Of a DNA stretch of 34,899 nucleotides, positions 18,443-26,469 are shown piece by piece. Under the pieces are notes generated by a model that had not been told where the DNA came from, did not search any database, and saw nothing but the letters and a program-made list of their open reading frames with translations. The stretch is from an uncultured Thiohalocapsa sp. GTDB lineage: Bacteria; Pseudomonadota; Gammaproteobacteria; Chromatiales; Chromatiaceae. The stretch covers positions 1 through 34,899 of the forward strand of contig NZ_CAJXYK010000055.1 in NCBI RefSeq assembly GCF_913063425.1, read 5' to 3'. Within the stretch, counting starts at the first letter, position 1, and every line of letters begins with the position of its first letter. The translations under genes and the position numbers were made by a program.

Positions 18443-19598
18443 CGCACTCACCACGGACCCGGGCCGCATCGCCTGCCTGTTCTCCACCTCCGGGCACAGC
18501 GGCGTGGACCGGCTCGCGCAGCACCTGCTGCCCGCCCTCGCCGCCCGCGGCTATCGGGTGGACCTGCTCAGGGTGCGGCGCCACGGCCCGGACCTGAGCG
18601 CCGCGGCCGCCACCACGCCGCGTCTCGACATTATTGATCTCGGCAGCCGCCACACCTACGCCTGTGTGCCGGGCATCGTCCGCTACCTGCGCCGTGCTCG
18701 GCCGGGCGTCATGCTCTCCGACAAGGACCGCGTGAACCGCACAGCGCTCGCGGCCCGCGCGCTGGCGGGCGTGACCACCCGCCTCTTTCTGCGCTCGGGC
18801 ACGACGCTGTCGGTGGACCTCGCGAGCCGCAGCCCCGTGCAGCGGCGGCTGCAGCGCTGGTCGGTCGGGCGGTTGTATCGGCATGCCGCCGGGGTGCTGG
18901 TGCCGAGCCGGGGCGCCGCCGCCGACCTCACGGCCTTCGCCGGGCTTGCGCCGGGGCTGGTCCAGGTGGTGCCGACGCCGGTGGTGCCGGATGCACTCTT
19001 CGATGACCCGCCAGCCGCACCGGCACATCCCTGGTTCCACGATCCGGACGCGCCGCTGATCCTCGGGGTCGGCGAGCTCAGCCGGCGTAAGGACTTCGCC
19101 ACCCTGCTGCGCGGCTTCGCCCGGCTGCGTGCACACCGCCCCTGCCGGCTGATGATCCTGGGCGAAGGTGGCGAGCGGCAGGCGCTGCTGGCCGAGGCGG
19201 CGGCCCTCGGCGTCGCTGACGACGTGGCACTGCCCGGCTTCGCGCCCAAGCCCTATGCAGAGCTCGCGCATGCGGACCTGTTCGCGCTCACCTCCCGCTG
19301 GGAGGGCATGCCGCTGGTGCTGGTGGAGGCGCTGGCCCTCGGCACACCCGTGGTGGCGACGGACTGCCCGAGCGGGCCCCGCGAGCTGCTGGCGAACGGC
19401 CCGCCGGACGCACTGGTGCCCGTGGGCGACGCCCCCGCGCTGGCAAAGGCGCTGGCGGCCCTGCTGGACGCACCGCCCGCTGCTGCCGCGCTGCGGCAGG
19501 CAGCGCGCCCCTATGCCATCGCCGCCGCCACCACGGCCTACCTCGCGGCCATGGGGCTGCCGGCGACGGCGCCTACGGCACGGGGGCCAAACGGGTAG
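18435..19598 (+). CDS. Family 4 glycosyltransferase (copy C)
   Basis: The 387-residue GT-B enzyme has an N-terminal SGHSGVDRLAQHLLPALAARG glycine loop, GVGELSRRKDFATLLRGFARL, LMILGEGGERQALLAEAA and WEGMPLVLVEALALGTPVVATD with an intact E-x7-E. It closely parallels copy A, including the ATDCPSGPRE block. The ATG lies inside the 3' end of the amidotransferase gene (8-nt overlap), so the two are translationally linked. A functional pairing, adding a sugar that is then amidated or the reverse, is inference from this linkage. Confidence 0.92.
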   Translation: MPDALTTDPGRIACLFSTSGHSGVDRLAQHLLPALAARGYRVDLLRVRRHGPDLSAAAATTPRLDIIDLGSRHTYACVPGIVRYLRRARPGVMLSDKDRVNRTALAARALAGVTTRLFLRSGTTLSVDLASRSPVQRRLQRWSVGRLYRHAAGVLVPSRGAAADLTAFAGLAPGLVQVVPTPVVPDALFDDPPAAPAHPWFHDPDAPLILGVGELSRRKDFATLLRGFARLRAHRPCRLMILGEGGERQALLAEAAALGVADDVALPGFAPKPYAELAHADLFALTSRWEGMPLVLVEALALGTPVVATDCPSGPRELLANGPPDALVPVGDAPALAKALAALLDAPPAAAALRQAARPYAIAAATTAYLAAMGLPATAPTARGPNG

Positions 19599-19671
19599 AC
19601 TCCGCAGCGCGCTGCCGGCGGGTGCCGGCCGGTTTGGTACCCCACAGCCGCCAGCACCAAAGCTCAGAGAC

Positions 19672-20424
19672 ATGCCGGAGCACACTCAGCACAACGCCGC
19701 CCCGACGCGGGCGCAGGGGGACGCCCCATTCGCCGCCTTCCGGCGGCGCATCGCGGGCATCCCCATCGGTTGGCTCATCCTGTTCCTGGCCTTTGCGAAC
19801 CTGATGCTCGCCGTTCCGCAGCTGGACCTCGCGGTCGCCGGGCTGTTCTACACACCGGGGGTCGGCTTCACGGCACACGGACAGCCCTGGGAGCGGTTGC
19901 TCTACCACTCCGTGGACGTGCTCATGGTGGTCGGAAACCTCGCCCTGGTCGGCGTGTGGCTCTTCAACCGCCGCAGGGGCCGGCGGCTGCTGGGGCTCAC
20001 CGGGCGCAGGCTCGCCTTGCTGCTGTGCCTGCTGGCACTGCTGCCCGGTCTGTTGGTGAACCAGGTCTTCAAGGAGCACTGGGGCCGGGCGCGGCCGGTG
20101 CAGGTGACGCAGTTCGGCGGCGACCGCCCCTTCACACCGGCCTTCGTCTACACCGGCGGCAGCGGCGGCGCCTTCAGCTCAGGCCATGTGGCCGCGGCGG
20201 CCTATGTCATCGCCGTGGCCCACCTGCTGAGCGGAGCACGCCCGGTCTGGGTGCTGCCGGCAGCGGTCTACACGGCCCTGGTGGCGCTCGCACGCATGGC
20301 CGCCGGCGGGCACTTTCTGAGCGATGCCGTGACGTCGGTGTTCCTGGTGCTCTTCGGCTATCTGGCGCTGCGCCGGCTCATGCTCGGCACAGCGCAGCAT
20401 GCCGGCTCCAAGCGCGCCGACTGA
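19672..20424 (+). CDS. PAP2-family membrane phosphatase
   Basis: The 250-residue integral membrane protein has the three PAP2 phosphatase motifs: K134-x6-R141-P142, S170-G171-H172, and R208-x5-H214-x3-D218. About five or six hydrophobic helices are visible. Family members dephosphorylate undecaprenyl pyrophosphate, phosphatidylglycerol phosphate or lipid A. With GT39-type transferases around it, removal of phosphate from lipid carriers or lipid A (LpxE-like) is plausible but not proven. A longer frame runs upstream into the GT4 gene; the ATG at 19672 is preferred because the earlier residues are non-conserved. CAGAGA is a weak upstream signal. Confidence 0.92.
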   Translation: MPEHTQHNAAPTRAQGDAPFAAFRRRIAGIPIGWLILFLAFANLMLAVPQLDLAVAGLFYTPGVGFTAHGQPWERLLYHSVDVLMVVGNLALVGVWLFNRRRGRRLLGLTGRRLALLLCLLALLPGLLVNQVFKEHWGRARPVQVTQFGGDRPFTPAFVYTGGSGGAFSSGHVAAAAYVIAVAHLLSGARPVWVLPAAVYTALVALARMAAGGHFLSDAVTSVFLVLFGYLALRRLMLGTAQHAGSKRAD

Positions 20425-20541
20425 GTGCGTCAGCCGCCCGCGGTGCGCCGACTGTGCGATCATTGCCAGTCAGCTTTGGGCGGCGTCCGGCGTCTGCACG
20501 GCGCCGCGCGAGTCCCACCAACACACAGCGGAGCGCCCTGG

Positions 20542-21273
20542 GTGAGCAGAGGCTTGGCAGAAAGCGGGAAGGTGATCAGGGGCGCAGCCCGGGGGCTGCC
20601 CACAGCGGTCGTTGCCGCCGCGCTTGTCGTCGGCTGCGCCGGCACCGATGACGCCGCGCTCAGCGAAACCCTGACCGCGCGCACCGTCGCCGGGGACTTC
20701 AACAGCATCGCCGTCACCGATATCCGCTGCAACACCAGCTCAGAGGCCTGCGCCAAATCCCACGCCGTGAAGGGCGACGCCTGCCTGAAGCTCGCCATCC
20801 AGCAGCCCCAGTCCGCCTCGACACAGGACTCCCGCATGCGCGAGCTGCTGGACTGTGCCGAGACCGGCTACCGCAAGGCGCTGCAGCTGCAGCCCGACCG
20901 CAACGCGCCGAGCCGCAGCTCCTACCACGGCGGCCTGTTGCTGAGCTTGAGCGAGCGTCGCAACCGACTCGACGAGGCGCGGGAGCAGAAGCTGGACCGG
21001 GAGAACGAGAAACTGCTGATGGCGGCCCAGGACGCCCGCCGCGAGGTGCCGGGCAGTGCACTCGGCTTCCTCTACGGCGCCTCGGCCCATGTCTACCGGG
21101 CCACGCTGAAGCCGCCCGGTCGCTCGCGCTGTAACGATCTGCGTCAGGCGGAATCCCTGCTGCGCCGCTCGCCGCCGCCGCCGAGGGAGCTCGCCGATGA
21201 GCAGCGACGCATCCAATCCCTGGTGCAGCAGCAACTGCGCGGCAACGCCTGCCCCCGCATCCGGCGCATCTGA
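20542..21273 (+). CDS. Predicted lipoprotein with helical repeat-like body
   Basis: The product is 243 residues from a GTG start preceded by GGAG 8 nt away. A basic N-region and hydrophobic stretch lead to the lipobox VVG-C, with the lipidated Cys at residue 32 and AGTDD after it. Ala then Gly-Thr at +2/+3 does not suggest inner-membrane retention, so outer-membrane anchoring is likely. The mature part is helical, with ACLKLAIQQ and CAETGYRKALQLQP stretches that resemble tetratricopeptide-like repeats, and four to six extra cysteines. I do not recognise a named family. Its 3' end overlaps the next gene by 77 nt. Confidence 0.78.
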   Translation: MSRGLAESGKVIRGAARGLPTAVVAAALVVGCAGTDDAALSETLTARTVAGDFNSIAVTDIRCNTSSEACAKSHAVKGDACLKLAIQQPQSASTQDSRMRELLDCAETGYRKALQLQPDRNAPSRSSYHGGLLLSLSERRNRLDEAREQKLDRENEKLLMAAQDARREVPGSALGFLYGASAHVYRATLKPPGRSRCNDLRQAESLLRRSPPPPRELADEQRRIQSLVQQQLRGNACPRIRRI

Positions 21274-22915
21274 GGTGTCCGGCAGCGTCCGGCAGTCCGC
21301 GGCAGCCGCGCCCGATGCGATACGCGGCAAGGGTCCGCTGGACCTGACCCTGCCCCTGCTGCTGATCCTGGGCATCACGCTGTGGCGGCTCTGGGCGGCC
21401 GCCGTCGTGCCCGTCACCCAGGACGAAGCCTATTACTTCCACTGGGCGCGGGCGCTGGCCTGGGGCTACTTCGACCATCCGCCCGGCGTCGCCGTGCTGG
21501 GCCTCGGCACCCGGCTCGCGCCGGCATCGGCGCTCGCAGCCCGGCTCGGCGCCGTGCTGGCGGGCGTGCTGACACTGCTGGTGCTGTGGCGCTTCTATGT
21601 CGCCTGCGGGCTGCGCCGCGGCAACGGCCTGATGCTGGCGCTGGTGCTGGCCGCCGGCACCGTGCCGGGGCTCATCGCCGGGGTCATCACGACGCCGGAC
21701 ACGGTGCTGACGCTGTGCTGGGCCCTGGCGCTGCACGAGGCGCTGCCGGCCCTGCGCGGTCAGCGCCGACGCTGGCTCACGGCGGGCCTGGCCACCGGAC
21801 TCGGTCTGCTCGGCAAGTACAGCATGGCGCTCATCGGGCCCGTGTTCCTGTGGGCCATGCTGGCCGCGGACCGCAAGGCGCTGCTGACGCCCTGGCCCTA
21901 CCTCGGCGGCCTGCTCGCGCTTTTGGTGTTCCTGCCGCATCTCGGCTGGAACGCCAGCAACGACTGGCTCAGCCTGCGCTTTCAGCTGGGGCATGGACTC
22001 GCCACCGAGCTCGGCAGCTTCGACGTGGCCGCCGACGGCCTGCCGGCGGCGGTGGGCTCGCAATCCTACACACCCCCCGGCAGCGGGCCGCTGACGCCGC
22101 TGGACCGATTCGGCCAGCTTGCGGCCTTCATCGCCACCCAGCTCGGGTTCTGGGGCCTGTTGCTGCTGCCTCTCGCCGCCCGCCTGTGGCGGCATGACGG
22201 TGTCCGCGGTGCCGCGCGGTCACTGGCGGGGACCTTCGACCGACCCGCCCGGGCGCTGCTCACCGCCGCCGCCGTCTTCCCGCTGGCGCTGTTCGGCCTG
22301 CTGTCCCTGACCAGCGACGTGGAAGCCAACTGGTCCGCGCTGTACCTCGCGACTGCGGTGCCGGCGGCGGCCGTGCTGCTGCGCCCGCTGGCCCGCTGGG
22401 CACTGCTCGCGGCCGCCGGCAACCTGCTGTTGGTGAGTCTGTACGCCTTCCATGCCGCCACCGCCGCACTGCCGCTGCCGGATGCGGCGCAGCGCATTCT
22501 GCGCGAGAGCTACGGCTACCCGGCGCTCGCGGACTACGCGGAGACCCTGGATGCGCCGGTGTTCGCCGATCGCTACCCGTTCGCGGCCATGCTCAACTTT
22601 CATGCACCGGCGCTTTCGGTGACGCAATGGCCGAACATTGCACGACCGTCGGAATACAGCCGGGGGCACCTGGAACGACCACCTGCGCTCGCATCCCTCA
22701 AGCGGTCTGGGTTTTGGCTCGTGGCGTACAAGTTTGGACCACCCGAAATCCCAGGCTTCCAGGCCGTAGAGACGCGCAGTGTGTTTCAATGCCGCGGTCA
22801 ACCCATGAAAGTCGTCCCGGGAGGCGCTCCTTGGAGCGCGGCGGGCTGTGAACACCCGATTCAGGGTTGGCGGCTCTACCACTACCTCGCTGCTGCTCCG
22901 CCTGCGGTCGACTGA
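21197..22915 (+). CDS. GT39-superfamily integral membrane glycosyltransferase
   Basis: The 572-residue protein has a soluble N-terminus of ~48 residues and a first membrane helix, then VTQDEAYYFHWARALAWGYFDHPPGVA, the catalytic first periplasmic loop of GT39/ArnT-like enzymes with an intact DEAYY. About ten more helices follow, then a soluble C-terminal domain from roughly residue 450. The ATG at 21197 has GGGAG 7 nt upstream and lies inside the lipoprotein gene; a GTG at 21275 just after that gene's stop is an alternative without a ribosome-binding site. The last ~300 nt look less GC-rich than the rest. It likely transfers a sugar from a polyprenyl phosphate in the periplasm. Confidence 0.92.
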   Translation: MSSDASNPWCSSNCAATPAPASGASEVSGSVRQSAAAAPDAIRGKGPLDLTLPLLLILGITLWRLWAAAVVPVTQDEAYYFHWARALAWGYFDHPPGVAVLGLGTRLAPASALAARLGAVLAGVLTLLVLWRFYVACGLRRGNGLMLALVLAAGTVPGLIAGVITTPDTVLTLCWALALHEALPALRGQRRRWLTAGLATGLGLLGKYSMALIGPVFLWAMLAADRKALLTPWPYLGGLLALLVFLPHLGWNASNDWLSLRFQLGHGLATELGSFDVAADGLPAAVGSQSYTPPGSGPLTPLDRFGQLAAFIATQLGFWGLLLLPLAARLWRHDGVRGAARSLAGTFDRPARALLTAAAVFPLALFGLLSLTSDVEANWSALYLATAVPAAAVLLRPLARWALLAAAGNLLLVSLYAFHAATAALPLPDAAQRILRESYGYPALADYAETLDAPVFADRYPFAAMLNFHAPALSVTQWPNIARPSEYSRGHLERPPALASLKRSGFWLVAYKFGPPEIPGFQAVETRSVFQCRGQPMKVVPGGAPWSAAGCEHPIQGWRLYHYLAAAPPAVD

Positions 22916-22923
22916 GGGCCGCT

Positions 22924-23685
22924 TCAGGCGCTGGCCGCACGGGCCTTGAGCTCCGCTGCCCGCGCCGAGCCCAGAAAGCGCTCGATGCGCGAGCGGGCGT
23001 AGTAGATCACCGGCGTCAGGGCCACGGCGGCACCGAATTTGTAGATGTAATTCACCGTGCCGACGGCAAGGAATAACGACAGCGGCCACTGCTGCGGCCC
23101 GAGCACGAAGGCGATGTACAGCACCACGAAGCTGTCCACCAGCTGCGAGACCAGGGTGGAGCCAGTCGCCCGCAGCCAGATGAAGCGCTCGCCGGTGAGC
23201 CGGCGCACGCGATGGAACACCGCCACGTCGATGAGCTGGCCGATGAGAAAGGCCACCACGGAGCCGGCGATGGTCCACATGCCCTGGCCGAAGATCACCG
23301 CGAAGGCCGCCTGCATGTCCGGCACGCCGCGCTCGGCGGCGATGCCCACCCACCAGTCCGCCGGCGCGAGCCCGATGGCCAGGTAGGCGAAAAAGAAGGC
23401 GTAGACGATCAGCCCGACGGTCAGGTAGGAGATGAAGCGCACGCCGCGCCGGCCGAAGTATTCGTTGATGATGTCGGTCATCACGAACACCACGGGCCAG
23501 AGCAGCACGCCCGCCGTGAAGCTGAGCGAGCCCTGCTCGCCGAACAGGCTCCAGTTCAGCGGCTCCTGCCCGAAGGTCTCCTCCAGCGCGAAGATCTTGA
23601 TGCCGATGAACTCGGCAATCAGCGCATTGCAGACGAAGAAGCCGCCGAGGACGACGTAGAGGGCGGTGGCGCGGTCATTGGGCAT
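22924..23685 (-). CDS. yhhQ: Queuosine precursor transporter, YhhQ/VUT family
   Basis: The 253-residue protein has six or so transmembrane helices. The order of motifs (NALIAEFIGIKIF, VVFVMTDIINEYFGRRGVRF, GSVVAFLIGQLIDVAVFHRVRR, RATGSTLVSQLVDSFVV) fits the YhhQ family, which imports queuosine precursors (preQ0/preQ1) for tRNA modification. No ribosome-binding site is visible before the ATG, and the same frame is open upstream through a hexanucleotide repeat as far as a TGA at 23773-23775. The gene ends 8 nt from the convergent GT39 gene. No other queuosine genes are in the window. Confidence 0.9.
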   Translation of the reverse strand: MPNDRATALYVVLGGFFVCNALIAEFIGIKIFALEETFGQEPLNWSLFGEQGSLSFTAGVLLWPVVFVMTDIINEYFGRRGVRFISYLTVGLIVYAFFFAYLAIGLAPADWWVGIAAERGVPDMQAAFAVIFGQGMWTIAGSVVAFLIGQLIDVAVFHRVRRLTGERFIWLRATGSTLVSQLVDSFVVLYIAFVLGPQQWPLSLFLAVGTVNYIYKFGAAVALTPVIYYARSRIERFLGSARAAELKARAASA

Positions 23686-23709
23686 GGCCGGCAGATGAGA
23701 GCCGTTTCC

Positions 23710-23757
23710 GGTTTCGGTTTCAGTTTCGGTGTCGGTTTCGGGTTCGGGTTCGGTTTC
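23710..23757. repeat. Hexanucleotide tandem repeat (GGTTTC)8
   Basis: Eight in-register hexamers fill 48 nt: four are exactly GGTTTC and four differ by one base (AGTTTC, GGTGTC, GGGTTC twice). The array lies 25 nt upstream of the yhhQ start, in its presumed leader, and 30 nt after the end of the DUF29 gene. On the minus strand each unit reads GAAACC, so in the yhhQ frame it would encode alternating Glu-Thr/Glu-Pro, but there is no ATG, GTG or TTG in that frame between the TGA at 23773-23775 and the yhhQ ATG. Confidence 0.9.
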
Positions 23758-23786
23758 GGCTGGGACGGCCGATCATCGGCATCCCT

Positions 23787-24281
23787 TCAAGTGCCCGACA
23801 CCGACGCGGAAGACTCCGGCGCCGGCAGGAAGCCCTCGTCGAGGATGGCTGCGTCGGCATAGGGACACAGGCGCGGAAACCTGTCCATCGGCAGCCCGGT
23901 TTCTGCCGCCGCCAGCTCGCGTGCATCGGCATAGGCGTCCTCCAGCGCCGTCGGCCACAGCCGCTGCATGCCCGGATACTTGCGCAACAGGATCTTCAGC
24001 TCGGTGCGCTGATGCACGATGGTGTTGCGCCAACTGCGGCCGTCGAATTCGCGCCAGTGATCGGCGAGCTGTGCGTACTGAAACTGCCACTTCAGGAGGT
24101 GGGCCAGCAGCACACGCAGGCGGCTCTCGAGCGTCCGCTGCTCACTCTTGCCCATGTCGGTCAGCTCCTCCAGCAGATGCTCCACATCCAGCTGATCGAA
24201 TTGCCCGGCCTTGAGCAGCTCCGCGTTCGCCTCGGCCCAAGCGCTGTAATCCTGCTCGTAGAGCCGGCTCAGATCGCGCAT
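23787..24281 (-). CDS. DUF29 domain-containing protein
   Basis: The 164-residue protein starts MRDLSRLYEQDYSAWAEANAELL and contains LDVEHLLEELTDMGKSEQRTLESRL and LRVLLAHLLKWQFQ, the characteristic pattern of DUF29 proteins. This family is of unknown function and common in cyanobacteria and proteobacteria. AGGTGG lies just upstream of the chosen ATG; a longer frame to 24326 adds an implausible leader. It lies between dcd (49 nt upstream) and yhhQ, on the same strand as both. Confidence 0.9.
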   Translation of the reverse strand: MRDLSRLYEQDYSAWAEANAELLKAGQFDQLDVEHLLEELTDMGKSEQRTLESRLRVLLAHLLKWQFQYAQLADHWREFDGRSWRNTIVHQRTELKILLRKYPGMQRLWPTALEDAYADARELAAAETGLPMDRFPRLCPYADAAILDEGFLPAPESSASVSGT

Positions 24282-24330
24282 GTTCCACCTCGTTGACCTT
24301 ACGAATACCGCCCGCCGCGTCAGCATACGC

Positions 24331-24900
24331 TCAGGGCTTCGGCAGCGTCACCCCGCGCTGATTCTGATACTTGCCGCCGCGGTCCCGGTAGGAGGTCTCG
24401 CAGGGCTCGTCCGACTCCAGGAACAGGATCTGCGCCACACCCTCATGGGCGTAGATCTTCGCCGGCAGGGGCGTCGTGTTGGAGAACTCCAGCGTCACAT
24501 GCCCCTCCCACTCCGGCTCCAGCGGCGTCACATTGACGATGATGCCGCAGCGGGCATAGGTGGACTTGCCGAGACAGATGGTCAGTACGTTGCGCGGGAT
24601 GCGCAGGTACTCCACGGTGCGCGCCAGCGCGAAGGAGTTCGGCGGAATGATGCAGACGTCGGCCTTCAGGTCCACGAAGCTCGAAGAGTCGAACTGCTTG
24701 GGGTCCACCACCGCCGAGTTGATGTTGGTGAAGATCTTGAATTCGTCGGCACAGCGGATGTCGTAGCCGTAGCTCGACGTGCCATAGGAGATGACGTGGC
24801 CAACGCCCGCATGCTCGCGTACCTGGGCGGGCTCGAAGGGCTCGATGAGCCGGTGCTCCGCCGCCATACGGCGAATCCACCGGTCGGACTTGATGGCCAT
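24331..24900 (-). CDS. dcd: dCTP deaminase
   Basis: Deaminates dCTP to dUTP, feeding dTMP synthesis. The 189-residue product begins [13 protein letters not shown] and contains [14 protein letters not shown], the [10 protein letters not shown] substrate loop (111-120) and the catalytic Glu138 in GHVTLEFSN, at the same position as in E. coli Dcd. The C-terminus [17 protein letters not shown] closes the active site in the trimer. AGGT precedes the ATG, and the gene follows the transglycosylase gene by 15 nt, so it may be co-transcribed with it. Confidence 0.97.
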   Translation of the reverse strand: MAIKSDRWIRRMAAEHRLIEPFEPAQVREHAGVGHVISYGTSSYGYDIRCADEFKIFTNINSAVVDPKQFDSSSFVDLKADVCIIPPNSFALARTVEYLRIPRNVLTICLGKSTYARCGIIVNVTPLEPEWEGHVTLEFSNTTPLPAKIYAHEGVAQILFLESDEPCETSYRDRGGKYQNQRGVTLPKP

Positions 24901-24915
24901 GGAGGGCTTACCTCG

Positions 24916-26166
24916 TCAGAAGGCCGCCGGGCGCGACAGGCCCCGTGCAATGCGGCTCGCACCCGCGGGCACCCACAGGGTGCTGTCCGCCGGCACCGGC
25001 CGCGCACCGCTGCGCACGGGTGACTGCCAGGCCAGGTTCCGACTCGTCAAGGCCGACCTGGGCACGCGGTATTGCAGCGCCAGCTCGTCAACGGTGGCCG
25101 GCCAGCGCAGCCGCACGGGCTGATCGGTGAGCGGCGCCGCGTAGCGTACGCCCTCCGGGAAGTAACGCTCGGCGTTGTTGGCCACGTGCCGTGCGGCCAT
25201 GAACTGGGCGTAGAAGTTGCGCGAGGCGAAGCCGAAGTAGCGGCCGTCGTAGTCGCGGACGATGCGGGCCATGTCGGTGCCGTAGCGCTCCTTCGCGCGC
25301 AGCATGCCGCCGAGCCCGTGGTTGTAGGACGTGAGCGCGAGCGGCCAGTCACGGAGCTTGGAATAGGAATTCTTGAGGTATCGCGCTGCGGCATCGGCGG
25401 CCACCACCGGGTCCAGGCGCTCGTCGATGGAAGCATTCACGGTCATGTAATCGCGCCCGGTGGAGCGGATGAACTGCCACATGCCGGAGGCGCCCGCGCT
25501 GGAGCGCGCATTGGCCACGAACGACGATTCCACGTGCGGCAGGAGCGCCAGATCCTCCGGCAGCCCATGGCGGCGGAAGATCTGGCGGAAGGTGGGCAGC
25601 CAGCGACCGCTGCGCTCGAGACCCGCATGGTAGCGCTCGCGCACGCCGCGCTGGCTGCGGACCCGCTCGGCGGCACCGAACACGGCGCCCGGGCCGCCGG
25701 CGTCCTCGAGCTGCTGCTTGAGCGCCCGCTCCTCGGTGCTGAGCTGTGCGCGGGCGGCAGCGCGCCGCTCAAGGGCCCGCAGGCGATCGCTCCAGCGCTC
25801 GCGCAGGGCGCGCACGTAGTCGCGCTGCGCCGGGGTGTAGACGCCTTCGATCGGCCCGGGGAGCTGCGCCACCTGGTAGATCACCGCCATGTGGCGGTCA
25901 TCGTGGATGACGACCTTATCTCTGCTCCACTCGGTGTAGACCTCCTTCCAGAAGGTGACGTTGTCCTCAAGCGCCGCTGGCAACGGAAAGGCCGCTGACG
26001 GGGCATAGGGCGGGTCATCCCGCAGCCCGCCTGTGCCTGCACAACCGGCTGCGGCAAGCGCGGCGAGCAACACCACCGCCAGCATGGCCGCCGAGGGCAG
26101 AGCACGCCGTGCAATTCTGTCGTCCGAGCGGCTGCCCCGCGCGTGCGCATCGTTCCAACCCATCAT
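24916..26166 (-). CDS. MltD-like membrane-bound lytic transglycosylase (lipoprotein)
   Basis: Cleaves peptidoglycan glycan strands in the periplasm to give 1,6-anhydro ends. The 416-residue product has a signal peptide with lipobox AAAG-C (Cys42), a helical linker region rich in Arg/Ala/Glu (110-185), then an SLT domain with catalytic Glu213 in LLPHVESSFVANA, followed by SSAGASGMWQFIRSTGRDY and ALTSYNHGLGGM. The C-terminal TVDELALQYRVPRSALTSRN segment ending LWVPAG looks like a single LysM repeat; MltD usually has two or more. The start at 26166 has GAAGG 7-8 nt upstream and is preferred over an upstream frame to 26214. Confidence 0.92.
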   Translation of the reverse strand: MMGWNDAHARGSRSDDRIARRALPSAAMLAVVLLAALAAAGCAGTGGLRDDPPYAPSAAFPLPAALEDNVTFWKEVYTEWSRDKVVIHDDRHMAVIYQVAQLPGPIEGVYTPAQRDYVRALRERWSDRLRALERRAAARAQLSTEERALKQQLEDAGGPGAVFGAAERVRSQRGVRERYHAGLERSGRWLPTFRQIFRRHGLPEDLALLPHVESSFVANARSSAGASGMWQFIRSTGRDYMTVNASIDERLDPVVAADAAARYLKNSYSKLRDWPLALTSYNHGLGGMLRAKERYGTDMARIVRDYDGRYFGFASRNFYAQFMAARHVANNAERYFPEGVRYAAPLTDQPVRLRWPATVDELALQYRVPRSALTSRNLAWQSPVRSGARPVPADSTLWVPAGASRIARGLSRPAAF

Positions 26167-26361
26167 CGTCGACCCTTCGCCGGACCCCGTCATACAGTGT
26201 GTGCCGCCGGACACAGGCGTTCCGGCCGCGCAACTGTAATGGGCGCCGCCGGCAGGGTCAAAGCGCGGTGAGCAGGGTTGATGAAGACCGCGGCAGGTGG
26301 CGGTGCACGCAGCCCGGCGGGGGCAGCGACGCCGGCCGGTCAGCCGACGCGGTGGGCACGC

Positions 26362-26460
26362 TCAGGCCCGGACCAGCGAGACCAGCCCGGCGCCGGCTGC
26401 GATGGCGGCGCCGAGCAGCAGCACAACGAAGACGGCCGCCGGTTGATCGTTCTCAGACAT
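26362..26460 (-). CDS. Possible 32-residue single-span membrane peptide
   Basis: From an ATG at 26460 to TGA at 26362-26364, the frame encodes a short polar N-terminus (MSENDQPA), one continuous hydrophobic segment of about 20 residues (AVFVVLLLGAAIAAGAGLVS) and a basic end (LVRA). Acidic N-terminus, membrane span and Arg tail is a believable membrane-peptide layout. The ribosome-binding site is weak (GGA at about -14) and no relatives are known to me. A chain of stem-loops lies immediately upstream on the same strand. It could be chance, because Ala/Val/Leu codons are common in GC-rich DNA. Confidence 0.35.
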   Translation of the reverse strand: MSENDQPAAVFVVLLLGAAIAAGAGLVSLVRA

Positions 26461-26469
26461 TGCGCATGG

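Noticed and set aside
23710-23757. Hexanucleotide array considered as a CRISPR or phage attachment site
   Set aside because: Units are contiguous with no spacers and no integrase or cas gene is nearby.
23212-23862. Plus-strand frame reading the hexamer repeat as Phe-Gly repeats
   Set aside because: It is antisense to the well-supported YhhQ gene and rich in His/Asp/Glu outside the repeat.
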